NCBI GenBank assembly: GCA_003427395.1
Contig: BFEA01000207.1
Location: 2,004,680 to 2,033,521 of the forward strand
Origin: Chara braunii
Lineage: Eukaryota; Streptophyta; Charophyceae; Charales; Characeae
Length of the DNA: 28,842 bases
Reading direction: 5' to 3'
Shown: positions 8,548 through 17,307 of the stretch, one piece after another
Layout of the letters: each line of letters starts with the position of its first letter
Position numbering within the stretch: position 1 is the stretch's first letter
Program-made: the position numbers and the translations under genes
Notes under the pieces: model-generated
Database searches by the model: none
Told to the model about the DNA's origin: nothing
What the model saw: the letters and a program-made list of their open reading frames with translations, nothing else

Positions 8548-8982
8548 TTTTGCTAAGTGGCGGGGGTCCTATGGCTGAGGGATCTGGGATGAGAAGAGGT
8601 CTTGGTAAAAGGTTCTGGCTATCTTTACACAATGTGTTGTGGTCGTGGCCAACTCGTCCGTCGTAGGATCGAGAAGTGTCTCCATCGTCGTGCGATGGGC
8701 TCTGATTGATGCGAGACTAAGGAATTGTGAATCCATTGTTCCTTCAGTGGTCCATTTCGCAAGCTTACCTCTGATTCTGACTCCTTGCCATCTATACTAG
8801 GCATAATGTAACAGTTGCTCTTTTAGTTTCTGAATGTCGTTCGTGTGCTCCGCTGAATTGTCCTGGGTGACCAGGTTATGAAGTTGGTTGTGGATCTCCA
8901 TTTCCCGAGAGTACCGTTGGTTGGCTACCATTTTGGAATAGTCCTTACATTTTTTGGCCAAAAAAAACAGGCCATTTGTAAA
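8548..8982 (-). pseudogene. LINE ORF2 linker between endonuclease and RT
   Basis: The minus strand reads through charged, helical-looking sequence in pieces (FFLAKKCKDYSKMV, SREMEIHNQLHNLV, GKLAKWTTEG, RTFYQDLFSSQ) typical of the segment between endonuclease and RT in L1-like ORF2. In-frame stops lie near 8806 and 8572, and the endonuclease frame stops at 8983. It connects the two flanking open segments and has no separate identity. Confidence 0.7.
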
Positions 8983-9995
8983 TCATTGGATCGTCGATTC
9001 GAAGAGGTTCTTTTGGTTGTGCCAATAAGCCCAAACGTCTCTAATGAAGTTTCGAAAGTCGTCGATCTTTAGCAGCGAGGTATCGAGTTTGAAATAGCCC
9101 GGCCCTTGATCGGGCCGCTTACGGAAGGTAAGTATGGCGCCACATGTGCAATGGTCTAGCCCCGGATAAGGGCTTTTTGGGAATATGGCCAAGAGTTCTA
9201 GAGCGTTTTGTATGGCCTGAGAGATTAGGATCAGATCAATGCGGGATTTTGTATGTCTGATAGGGTCTCTGGTGCGAAGGCAGGTGTAGGCCCGATCCTT
9301 TGGGTGTAGGTGGCGGTATGCGTCGATTAGGGAGAGGGCCATGCTAAAACGGGAGATGCTTTTTTCAACTTCCTCCATGTATTGAGGATATCTTCCTTGT
9401 GGGTTCCATCTGTCTAGCCATCTATCTAGGGCCGCGTTAAAATCGCCCGCAAAGATAAGCAGGATGCCTTGGGGTGAAAGGGAGATGAGGTGGTTGAAAA
9501 AAACTTCCCTTTCCACCATTGTATTGGGGGCGTACACACAGAAGATGCATATCAGTTCCAACTCAAGCATAGCCAGAATGGAGACCCACCGACCCTGTTT
9601 TTCGTCAGCAACCCAGTTTACCACCTCTACTCTGGATCCTGGGGGATCCAAATTGCCACCCCTGCTGATGCTGGTGTAACTGCATGTGCTCTGTAAGACT
9701 GGTGTGGACAGGCATTTCGATGTGCTTTGTGGTGCTCAGGAGTATCGAGGAGGTGTGTCTCCTTGATGCAGATCACGTCTGGCCACGTTCTGCCCCCCAC
9801 TCCCCTCAGCTGGTCCCATATCGCCTGGCATTTGGGGGGGTTATATGAAGCGATGCCATTTACGTTTAGTGGGCGCAGGTCTATATCTCCGTTTCTCAGA
9901 CAGCTCTTCCATTCCGGGTTTCTGCAGTACAAAGTATCCATATCCTTCCCCATTGTTGCATTTTTTTTTTTTTTTTTTTTTACACTCTTCTCCAT
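8983..9995 (-). pseudogene. LINE ORF2 N-terminal apurinic-like endonuclease
   Basis: ORF2 has an ATG at 9953 (MGKDMDTLY) and a second upstream in-frame ATG at 9995 created by a short insertion. Endonuclease motifs follow: LRPLNVNGIAS (Asn), VICIKETHLL (Glu), a frameshift near 9640, WVSILAML, CVYAPNTMVE (Tyr), LIFAGDFNAALD (Asp and Asn), RIDLILIS (Asp) and PGLDHCTCGA, where the usual S-D-H is L-D-H. The fold nicks genomic DNA to start target-primed reverse transcription. Apart from the frameshift and the Ser-to-Leu change all catalytic positions look intact. The stop at 8983 truncates the frame before RT. Confidence 0.85.
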
Positions 9996-9999
9996 TGTT
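9945..9999 (-). repeat. Poly(A)-only insertion with target-site duplication at the LINE ORF2 start
   Basis: A 21-base T-run (9961-9981; poly(A) on the minus strand) is flanked by the direct repeats CTTCCCCATTGTT (9945-9957) and CTTCTCCATTGTT (9987-9999), 12 of 13 bases identical. Only eight other bases lie between the repeats. This has the layout of a retroposon insertion in which almost nothing but the tail was integrated. On the minus strand it duplicates the ORF2 ATG and adds a Lys run in frame (42 bp, 14 codons). Confidence 0.65.
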
Positions 10000-10159
10000 T
10001 CGAGGACCAATCCACCGTGCATAACAGTCCATACCTGAGTACTCTCGTGAGGCACGTGTGTAAGTCCTCTGTGGGTCGAAACGAGCTGGCTTTTATGTGT
10101 TGGAGGTGAAGGTCCATGAGTGCAGCATGGGTGAACCACTGCAGGTCTGAAGTCTTCTC

Positions 10160-10456
10160 TTATTCGAAAAGAATGAAAAGATATGTCGTTGCTACTCTTT
10201 GTACCCCGTCGAACTGAGTTAGCATCGCTTTTGCCCCCACTGGGTACTTCTTACTGATGAATTTTTCTGCTTTTTCTTGGAAGTCATTGTCTCGGAAGCT
10301 GGGAAGGGACCAGAGGTTGGGGAACCTCCATCCTAGCAGGGTGAAACCTCCCTGCATCGGTGTGAGCCCAATCTCCATCATGTCCCCCGCATAACGAAGG
10401 GGGATAGCTATCAACCCCCCCACTTCGGATAGCGGGGCCTCATACCGGCCCATCAC
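10160..10456 (-). pseudogene. LINE ORF1 C-terminal segment
   Basis: The open segment MMGRYEAPLSEVGGLIAIPL... LGWRFPNLWSLPSFRDNDF... VGAKAMLTQFDGVQRV is probably the C-terminal half of the LINE ORF1 protein, lying between 10500-10949 and ORF2. The sequence from 10499 to 10457 contains stops, so this is cut off from the upstream piece. I recognise no RRM or zinc-knuckle motif. ORF1 proteins normally bind the element RNA; that role is inferred from position only. Confidence 0.5.
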
Positions 10457-10499
10457 TATTAGCTGCCTGAGCTTTCTGGCCCGTTAGCCCATCGCTGTT

Positions 10500-10949
10500 T
10501 CATTTTTTTCCTTTGTTTCTTCTACTGGGGGAGGGGAAGGTACCGGGGGGGGGTTGTGTGGTTCGCGCCACCGTCCCTTCACCGTCTCCCGCTTCTGTCC
10601 CCGGAGGTTGTTCTGGTGAGTGAAAACACAGTTGTACTATCTGTCTGATGCGCTGAAAAATCTCTGGCCATGAGATATGGGCCGGGGCCCCCTCTTCCAG
10701 CGCTCCCCTTACTGTTGGGCTGTGATCCAGCATGCTGAAGAGCTCTATGTAGGTGCGGTCCCAGAATTCCTGAGAGGATGACCCATATTGTGATTTGAGG
10801 CCTTCCAGCAACCAACCGACGATCACTTGCAGCTTTTGTTCTATGCCCATTTTTGCGGGGGGGGCTGCTGCTTCATCCTGTCTGTCTACCTCCATTGCCG
10901 ACACATCGGGAGAGGGGGGGAGGGGGGACGATGGTTCTTCAATGTCCAT
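10500..10949 (-). CDS. LINE ORF1-like protein, open reading frame of 149 codons
   Basis: It starts at ATG 10949, which overlaps by 11 nt the stop of the upstream open frame ending at 10939. The N-terminus is acidic and Pro/Ser-rich (MDIEEPSSPLPPSPD). The middle (KLQVIVGWLLEGLKSQYGS, QEFWDRTYIELFSMLDHSP) looks like a small helical domain, and the tail is Pro/Gly-rich and basic (SRRNKGKK). The helical part resembles 10980-11200 (WIMEGLRTRHVG, DFWEGAQTQLIVALEGSP), so the module is present twice in tandem. No known domain is recognised; assignment to LINE ORF1 comes from position upstream of ORF2. Confidence 0.6.
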   Translation of the reverse strand: MDIEEPSSPLPPSPDVSAMEVDRQDEAAAPPAKMGIEQKLQVIVGWLLEGLKSQYGSSSQEFWDRTYIELFSMLDHSPTVRGALEEGAPAHISWPEIFQRIRQIVQLCFHSPEQPPGTEAGDGEGTVARTTQPPPGTFPSPSRRNKGKK

Positions 10950-11640
10950 GGGTTGTGGGCCCCCTGTCGCCCTGTAGGCTGAAGATCGCCCTCGATACGG
11001 AGGGGAGGGGGCTGAAAGGAGGAGGTCCCTGTGCCAAGGCTATATTAACTAGCGGGCTGCCTTCCAATGCAACTATTAGTTGGGTCTGAGCCCCCTCCCA
11101 AAAGTCAGGCGGTGTGCCCACGTGCCGCGTCCGTAATCCCTCCATAATCCACTCCGAAATATGAGTGATTGTATAGCCTGCGTTATGCGTTTCCAGGAGG
11201 ACGATTTGATTTTCGTTGCCTGCTGGGAGGGGGCCCAAGGCCCCAACGTATGGGTCTTTTGTTCCAGCCAGGAGTTGGCTCTCGTTTTCCCCCTGTATCT
11301 TCAGCATTCCTTGTGTTTCTTCGGATTGACCATGTTGCCCCTTTCCCTTCTGTTGCTCCTTGTTGGACGTGCATGTACTATAGTATTCGACCGGACGCCA
11401 ACCATCACCATCATCTTGTTGAAGCACTGCTCCAATCCCATACAAACTCATATCCGTAGTGACTATGATTGTGAGGTTGGGATCCACAATGCAAAGCATG
11501 TGATGACTCACATGCATAGTGACTATGAATGTGAGGTTGGGATCCACAATGCTTGAAAGCCAGTCTTGCTGGCTGCATGAAATTGATGTATATGACCCTG
11601 TTGCCCCTTTTCCTTCTGTTGCTCCTCGTTGGACATGCAT
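10939..11640 (-). pseudogene. Chimeric open frame: gypsy RNase H fragment fused to a LINE ORF1 module
   Basis: A 233-codon frame is open across two unrelated elements. Its first part (11640-11335) is the inverted gypsy RNase H block: VDPNLTFIVT, a duplicated VDPNLTIIVTTDMSLYG, GAVLQQDDGDGWRPVEYY. From about 11333 it becomes LINE ORF1: GNENQIVLLETHNAGYT, WIMEGLRTRHVGTPPDFWEG, LEGSPLVNIALAQGPPP, ending at 10939. The junction lies at the LINE/duplication boundary, so the fusion is a by-product of rearrangement. There is no evidence that it is expressed. Confidence 0.7.
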
Positions 11641-11862
11641 TTACTATAGTATTCGACCGGACGCCAACCATCACCATCATCTTGTTGAAGCACTGTGCCA
11701 ATCCCATACTGACTCATATCCGTAGTGACTATGATTGTGAGGTTGGGATCCACAATGCAGAGCATGTGATGACTCACATGCGTAGTGACTATGAATGTGA
11801 GGTTGGGATCCACAATGCTTGAAAGGCAGTCTTGCTGGTTGCATGAAATTGATGTATATGAT
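11334..11862 (-). repeat. Tandem duplication (266-bp unit x2) of an inverted gypsy RNase H segment
   Basis: Unit 1 (11334-11599) and unit 2 (11600-11862) are the same sequence at an offset of exactly 266 bp with few differences. Each unit carries, on the minus strand, the gypsy RNase H start (TTDMSxYGIG, VLQQDDGDGWRPVEYYS), and each holds an internal 60-bp direct duplication (GTGACTATGAxTGTGAGGTTGGGATCCACAATGC at 11459/11519 and 11725/11785). That duplication adds a second VDPNLTxIVT in front of the catalytic Asp. Each unit ends with a + strand piece (CTTGCTGG... ATTGATGTATATGA) of the region that normally follows RNase H. Confidence 0.9.
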
Positions 11863-11940
11863 TTTGAATTGACGCATGAACAAGGTTGTCACAATCGAGT
11901 TGTTGACGCTTTGTCTCGCTACCCTGAATTTATGACTTGC
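11823..11940 (+). pseudogene. Gypsy RNase H end / pre-integrase tether
   Basis: On the + strand the sequence reads SCWLHEIDVYDFELTHEQG, NRVVDALSRYPEF, the conserved tether between RNase H and integrase in Ty3/gypsy (typically ...G-x-x-N-x-V-A-D-A-L-S-R...). It immediately follows the inverted RNase H block, so the + strand element resumes here. The RNase H domain proper is missing in this orientation. Confidence 0.85.
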
Positions 11941-13041
11941 CTTGTGGGCTCTTACGACCTCTGAAGAAACTGAAGGAGTAGTTAGTCCAGAATGTCGAGA
12001 TCCAGACCTCAATCCTATCCTTGAGCAGCTCAAGGCTAACCCATGTAGTTAGCCTGATTTTCTTGAGTTTGAGGGTCTTATTTTCAGACGCTACGGAAAG
12101 CATGACCATTTGTGTGTACCCAACAATGAGGATATGACCAGAGTGGACACTTCCGTTTTGAGAAACATACGGGAGTCTGTTACAACAATTTGATTGGCCT
12201 AGAATGAAGGGATCTGCCCACAAAGTTGCGGCCGAGTGTCAAGTCTGTCAGCGGATCAAACCATCTAGACAAAAGTTCATGGGGTTGTTGAAACCTCTCC
12301 CTATCACCATCAGTTTCTTTATGGACGTAGGTAAGTTGCTTAAGAAAGGGAACGCACAAGTGATGGTGATTATTGACCGCTTTTCCAAGTTTTTGAATCT
12401 GATAATTTGTGAGTTTCCATAAAAGTACATTCTGCAATATGGCCCCCCAACAACTCTTGTGAGTGATCGGAACACCCGATTCGTAAGTGCAGATTGGAAG
12501 AACTTCACAACTTTACGATATCATACTGAGAATAACATCTGGTTGACATCCCGAAGCCAATGGTTTGGCCGCGGAATCAACCACACCGTTACACAACTTC
12601 TTCGTGCTCTTATTGTTCCCGATCGGAAAATGCGGGATGACGAGTTGTACGCGGTGAACGGGTTGTACAACAACTTCGTTCACTCAGCCACTAACATGAC
12701 GCCGGACAGGCTGCATCTCGGTTGGCAGATTCTCAACTCTTTCTCCTTCTTGTTCCCTGATCAGCGCCTCGTGACGCTCGGCATGCCTAGCTATTGGGCC
12801 AAGTACGATCGCTTGCTCAAAGTTGTTGTTGCACCAATGACCAAGCAACAGCAGGCCATGATCAAATTTGCAAATAAAAAGCACAGACCTGCGACTTTTG
12901 AAGTGGGAAGTTATGCCTAGGTAAAGATGTATGAGTTGTCAAAAGAAGAGAGGGTGTCAGGAAAGCTTCTCCATCTCTACTGCAGTCCTTGGAAGGTTCT
13001 GAAGGTGGTGGGGGATGACTCATTTGGTCCTTCCAATGTGA
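11941..13041 (+). pseudogene. Gypsy integrase pseudogene, catalytic Glu lost
   Basis: The zinc-binding domain is decayed: the two His are not seen in frame, but WPRMKGSAHKVAAECQVCQR (12193-12252) keeps the C-x-x-C. The core shows a first Asp in FFMDVGKLLKKG, VMVIIDRFSKF, a stop after ICEFP, and the second Asp in TTLVSDRNTRFV (12458-12487). The position of the catalytic Glu, normally D-G-Q-T-E-R, reads SQWFGRGINHTV, so Glu is missing. LYNNFVHSATNMTPDRLHLG, SFLFPDQRLVTLGMPSYWAKYD and KKHRPATFEVGSYA (GPF/SH3-like region) follow, then a stop at 12918. It cannot be active. Confidence 0.9.
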
Positions 13042-13275
13042 TTGACGTGTGATGTGCCTCCTCGTCTGCGCATGTATTCAGTCTTTCACGTGTCTAAACC
13101 GTATCTGCCTGTTGCGCCTGAGTCATTTGATTATCGTGAGCTTATGATCCCTTGTGCAATCAATGGTGGTCATGAGATTGATAGAATTGTAGATCACACG
13201 GGAAAAGGACGTAACAGACAATACCAAGTTCACTTTTTGCATCAACCGTTAGATGAACTCTACCGGGTATACTGA
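13042..13275 (+). pseudogene. Gypsy chromodomain and C-terminus
   Basis: After the integrase the frame encodes DVPPRLRMYSVFHVSKPYLP, then a chromodomain-like segment HEIDRIVDHTGKGRNRQYQVHFLHQP, LDELYRVY, ending in TGA at 13273-13275. Chromoviruses carry such a domain to direct insertion into heterochromatin. The normal W in the motif corresponding to Y-x-V-x-W is replaced (QVHF) and the frame continues past the stop with LESL, ERQIDSDATPAFSAQ, so the C-terminus was once longer. Confidence 0.8.
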
Positions 13276-13451
13276 AGAACGGACCTCGAGTCGTTAAAGC
13301 ATATGAACGACAAATAGATTCCGATGCTACGCCCGCATTCTCTGCACAACTCACTGCAGCGGAATATACAGCAGCTCTCTTTTCCATTTCTGCCTGTATG
13401 TATTTTGCAGGGTCTCAGATTGAGTTACTCGCTTGAAGGGACCTCACTCTT

Positions 13452-13462
13452 AAGGGGGGGGG
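13452..13462 (+). other. Polypurine tract of the gypsy element
   Basis: AAGGGGGGGGG lies four bases before TGTAAGGACC, the apparent start of the 3' LTR. A purine run at this place primes plus-strand DNA synthesis in LTR retrotransposons. Confidence 0.75.
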
Positions 13463-13465
13463 TAG

Positions 13466-14040
13466 TGTAAGGACCTGCAAAAACATAGACTGAGAACACT
13501 GCTGATTTATGGCTTTTGCCGCTGAAATGTGTGCTTGAGATTCCCGCTTTTTGCTGAGTTTCTAAGTTCGTGTGTGTGCGTGCTTGCTGGTTTGTGTGGC
13601 CGTCGAAGTGCCCGTCTGCTTGACTGTGTGTGTGGCCCGCCAGGGCACTTGTTTGTTTGGGAGGCCCTTGGGGCCGGTACTTTGAGGATAGCAGAAGGGA
13701 AACACTCAAGTGGCCGAAGGGGTAGCTTAGGGGTACACTCAAATAGCGAGAGATTGACTCAAACAAACAATGCAGTGGAGATTTAATGTCGCAGCATAAC
13801 TGCATCGTCACACAGCATGGAAAGAGAAGTCATGCTCCAGAGTCCAGACCGTCTTCCCCTATGCTACTCAGTCTAATCGGCGAGGCATCCGCTCGCTCTA
13901 TAAATACTACTTCACGAAAATTCGGCTCCGGTCCCTGGTACCAGTTCCTAGTACCATCTCACGATCATTTCTCATCGCCGGGAAACCAAAAAACATGTTT
14001 GCACGCCAAAGCATGCTAAGACAAGCAGCCCTGACCTACA
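13466..14040 (+). repeat. 3' LTR of the Ty3/gypsy element (3' end approximate)
   Basis: The LTR begins TGTAAGG right after the polypurine tract. A TATA box (CTATAAATA) lies at 13898-13906, which places the U3 region at 13466 to about 13925 and R/U5 downstream. The end at CCTGACCTACA (14040) is chosen because LTRs end in CA and the sequence character changes there, but without a second LTR copy it cannot be fixed. The 5' LTR was not found. Confidence 0.65.
13898..13906 (+). promoter_or_regulatory. TATA box in the gypsy LTR
   Basis: CTATAAATA is a good match to the plant TATA consensus and sits about 430 bp into the LTR, the usual place for the promoter that starts retrotransposon transcription at R. 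No transcript evidence is available. Confidence 0.55.
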
Positions 14041-14380
14041 GTGCCCAGCGTGACGTAGTCTGTCCAAAATGGACAAAACAACAACAAAAAATAATAATAA
14101 CAAATAAAAAGTCCATAGAAAAATCGAAAAAGCACTCACTACCAGGGCTGGGTTTTATTTAAAAAAAAAAAAAAAAGGATACAACTCCGACAAGTGCTTA
14201 CGGTGCAGGCAATTGCTCGCTCAGATCTGCCTCGGATTCACGATGGTTCCCCAGTCCTTGTCGTTAGTCCCATGGTCCTGTTCGCCGCCTGATTCCTGCT
14301 GGACGCAGGCCTTCTTTGTGCCTGCGGTCCATTTTCTGCTTCTCTAGCTCACTCATGCGGGTTTCTTCCTCTTTTCTCAG
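14041..14380. other. Non-coding DNA with A-rich tract
   Basis: A-rich sequence (CAACAACAAAAAATAATAATAAC at 14080-14102) leads to 16 A at 14161-14176. The minus strand after it has short open pieces (SELEKQKMDRRHK) but no recognisable gene. Confidence 0.5.
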
Positions 14381-14720
14381 GAGATGCCAACAACCTACCC
14401 GCTATGTTCCCTGTACCATCTAATGAGCCTCTCGACTAGATCAATCAAAACCCTCCCTCCAACCCTTTTTGTGAACTTTCGAAAAGCGGAAAGGACCGTC
14501 TTCATGGGAAAACCCACCCCCTTGTGTTCACGGTGGAGTGTCACGAGTCCCAGTGGCAGCAACGCGTCAATGCTGGTGTTGCTGACCACCCTGTGTAAGG
14601 TACCAATTATACTCACGAATGTCTGTTCTCGATCAGAATGACTGGTACCACCTTGTAACCATGAACCAGGGTACCTCCGGGTTGATCCATATGCTTTCCC
14701 CGTTCTTTAACTTGTGCATG
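14381..14720 (-). pseudogene. Unrecognised possible coding fragment
   Basis: On the minus strand two open stretches look protein-like: one at about 14720-14645 (VISMHKLKNGESIWINPEVP) and one at 14616-14395 (LHRVVSNTSIDALLPLGLV, KTVLSAFRKFTKRVGGR, LIDLVERLIRWYREHSG) in another frame. Between them, near 14610-14620, is GTGAGTA, a good splice-donor match, so this could be a broken exon pair or a frameshifted retroelement piece. I recognise no family. Confidence 0.3.
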
Positions 14721-14994
14721 GAAATGACCTCAAGTAGCAGTAGGTTATGCCCATAGGTACTTGAGTAGCGGTAGGCCGAGCAGAAGAAGACCAAAAGTTA
14801 GTACCTTTAGAGGTCGTCTGAATTTTAGAGATCTGGTGGGCCTAGGTCTAGGTGCAGGCCGTGGAGTCTGAGTCTAGGGCCTTTAGCGGACGATATCAGA
14901 CATGCAATGATGTTTCCCTCTGAAAGGGAGGAGGTGCTGGTTGCTTGGAGGCCGTGTGGCCTGGAAGGCACCGCCCAAGAGGCTGGTTATCCAC

Positions 14995-15190
14995 TTTTTT
15001 TTTTTTTTTAATGAGTTTTGGCATCTCCATTCTATTTGTGGGGAGCTACACCTGCTAGAAATCGGGTCCACCGTCCCATTTGAATGCATAAACATTTTGA
15101 AAAAACTGGGAACAAACTGTGGTCTACTCCTGCCAGCATTGGCTGCCCCAGGGAAGCCAGGATGTTTACTGAGCAGGGGCAGAAAACAAT
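14995..15190 (-). repeat. Poly(T)-headed dispersed repeat, copy C
   Basis: T15 (14995-15009) is followed, from 15040, by GTGGGGAGCTACACCTGCTAG, ATCGGGTCCACCGTCCCAT, ATTTTGAAAAA, CCTGCCAGCATTGGCTG and TTTACTGAGCAGG, matching copy A (4660-4800) block for block over about 150 bp. The order and spacing of blocks are kept, so the two derive from one source. Confidence 0.65.
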
Positions 15191-15199
15191 TGACAGCAC

Positions 15200-16080
15200 T
15201 GTACTTGTGAGGCCCTTCTTGAAACTTGATTTTGCCCTTGACTGACTGAGCTACCTCGTCACCGACATCCGGGGCTCCAGATCTGTAAGAGAAAGACTAG
15301 TAGAACTCCTGCAGCCAAAGGAGGGCAGGGCACTGAAGCACACCAGGACAAAGACAAAGACAGACTCCTCTAGTCTAATCCATACCAACTCAGTGGCACC
15401 AGACTCAAAGAAGGTGGGAAAGGATCTGGGAACTCAGACAGAGGACGAAGTGGTATGTTAGTATCCAGATTTGTCTAAACATGAAAAGAAAGGCGGTAGT
15501 CCCTTCAAGGTTCATCTCGACTCCCGTGCTAATTCTCTCCTCTGGCCCCACTCCACTTAATTTCTCACAGCTTCCTCCCTTGGGGTCCCGCTATATCTCT
15601 AGGAAGAGCGAGTTGCTCTTCCTCACTTGCGGTGCGCATGTTTGGGCATCACGCTGCTGGAGCGCTGGTTGGAGGAGCACTAGTGTACAGCGCTGGGGAG
15701 AGGAGCACCAGGACTTCGGCCTCGGCTATGGTGGACAGCGCCTGGTGGGAGGAGGAGGAAGAAGGGGACTAGGGAGGAGAGTGGCCAGAGGTACTTACCT
15801 GGCTATGGTGGGCACCATCTTCATCTCCTTGGTAGGCGCAGCATCTGGGAGGCCCCAAGTGGGATAGTGGTACATCAAGAAGGTTTCAGGGCAGAGTCAG
15901 GCATGGCGGTCTGAAGTGTAGAGGGCATAGCTGCTTTTGCGTTGCTTTTGAACATCAGGGCAGGGCCCCTAGTAGTCCGCTATAGCCAATACCAGTCGGA
16001 GGTGGAGGAAGATGGAGGTCATGGCTATGGTGGACCTCATATTGGGCTTCCAGTAAGAGAGGGATTCAGACATTCGTTCT
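15200..16080. other. Non-coding DNA with dispersed short repeats
   Basis: A 128-codon open frame (15481-15867) exists but is Gly/Arg-rich from a GGAGGA-type repeat and resembles no protein family I know. The phrase GGCTATGGTGG recurs at 15724, 15801 and 16023, suggesting a decayed tandem repeat. Confidence 0.45.
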
Positions 16081-16205
16081 GGTTCAGCCATTCATTGTTA
16101 TTATGATTATTATTTATTGTGGGAATAAGCGAGGGGGAGATAAGGAGGAGGAGATTGGTTGGCTTGAGAAGTGGGATTTGTCATTGGTCTTTTGCTGGTG
16201 TACAT

Positions 16206-16265
16206 CTTCTTCTTCTTCTTCTTCTTTCTTTCTTCTTCTTCTTCCTTCTTTCTTCTTCTTCTTCT
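16206..16265. repeat. Imperfect (TTC)n microsatellite
   Basis: TTC/TTTC units run almost without interruption for about 60 bp. Confidence 0.9.
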
Positions 16266-16334
16266 TACTTTGTTTCTTTATCCTCTGAAGTTCTTTCATT
16301 TTTGTTGCAACTGGACGGAATTGGCCAGGATCGT

Positions 16335-16660
16335 AACAGCTGCTGTGCTTTGGCTCGCTGGCTTTCCCTTGCTGCCTTTTCCCTGGCTGCCTTGTGCTGT
16401 TTGCCTGCCAACCTGCCTCTCATGTGCCCTCCAGCCTATGTGCCTTGCTGCTGTTGTCCAATGCCTCGTTGCTTCACTGTCATTTTCCCTATTGCTTCCT
16501 GCTTTACTTCGATTAAGTGCCTCTTGCCCTGCAGCTTTTTGCCTTGTTGGCTTTGCCTTTCTGCCTTTTAGCCCGCTCCCCTTAGGCTCACTGCCTTTTT
16601 GCCTTGCTGATTTTACCTTGTTTGGTTGTATTACTTTGAGGACTGTCCTTTGGCTTGACT
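16335..16660. repeat. Cryptic pyrimidine-rich simple sequence (TGCCTT-like)
   Basis: TGCCTT, TTGCCT and GCTGCCTT variants recur many times at irregular spacing in this pyrimidine-rich stretch. The long open frames across it (Leu/Ala/Pro/Cys-rich) are a by-product of composition. Confidence 0.5.
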
Positions 16661-16756
16661 CACTCAGACTCATATTTCCCTCCTGAGGTGTTGTGATGGT
16701 ATGGTGCAGGGTTTGTTACCATGCAGGGGACAAATGTAAATGTCTTTCAATCATAT

Positions 16757-16759
<3 letters not shown>

Positions 16760-16840
<81 letters not shown>

Positions 16841-17003
16841 NNNNNNNNNNNNNNNNNNNNNNNNNNNNNNNNNNNNNNNNNNNNNNNNNNNNNNNNNNNN
16901 NNNNNNNNNNNNNNNNNNNNNNNNNNNNNNNNNNNNNNNNNNNNNNNNNNNNNNNNNNCAGACACACACACACACACACACACATACACACACACACACA
17001 CAC
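16760..17003. repeat. (CA)n microsatellite containing an assembly gap
   Basis: CA repeats fill 16760-16840, then 118 N (16841-16958), then CA repeats with TA interruptions to 17003. The gap sits inside the repeat, so true length is unknown. Confidence 0.95.
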
Positions 17004-17307
17004 ATATATAAGGCGCACACCGTCACATGTGGGGAAGAGAGGTCCCATGAGCAAAGAGGACTCGATCAAGCACTTGAATCTGTACATCACAGTGCATGCT
17101 TTACGGAGAGATGCAGGAATGGCAATCATCTGCACATCTTCATAAACACGTCCAGATTCCGGCGCTATATACAATTCTCTTTGCTGGTGGGACCACACCC
17201 CCGCACCATCATGACCGAAATGCTTTTCTTTTTTTTTGGACCGTTCTTTTTTTCCCTCTTTTTTAACCACCAGTAAATACTCTTCCCTGCTAAGAAATCA
17301 AATATGC

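Larger units (their letters stand above)
5396..11333 (-). mobile_element. L1-like LINE on the minus strand, nearly full length, inactive
   Basis: Reading the minus strand, an ORF1-like region (about 11330-10160) is followed by an ORF2 with apurinic endonuclease, reverse transcriptase, an extra conserved domain, and a zinc-knuckle terminus, then a short A-rich tail (the T-rich run at 5397-5417). The layout is that of plant L1-clade LINEs. Only a handful of stops and frameshifts break ORF2, so the copy is fairly recent compared with the surrounding gypsy element. The 5' side abuts the duplicated RNase H block at 11334. No target-site duplication was found, so exact ends are uncertain. Confidence 0.85.

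Noticed and set aside
11161-11822. + strand open frames with repeated SDYDCEVGIHNA peptides
   Set aside because: These peptides are the antisense of the RNase H duplication; the minus-strand reading gives a recognised domain.
11334-11862. CRISPR-like or satellite array
   Set aside because: The repeats are two coding-derived 266-bp units with nested 60-bp duplications, without short repeats and unique spacers.
14600-14640. Confident exon/intron boundary
   Set aside because: GTGAGTA is a good donor match, but no acceptor, branch site or recognised protein supports a gene.
15481-15867. 128-codon + strand open frame
   Set aside because: Composition follows a decayed GGAGGA/GGCTATGGTGG repeat; no family resemblance and no convincing start context.
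16119-16686. Leu/Phe/Cys-rich 150- and 171-codon open frames that look like membrane proteins
   Set aside because: They are produced by pyrimidine-rich simple sequence (TTC and TGCCTT repeats), not by a real protein.
16693-17276. Long open frames of His-Thr or Cys-Val repeats on both strands
   Set aside because: They are translations of the (CA)n microsatellite and cross an N gap; no coding evidence.
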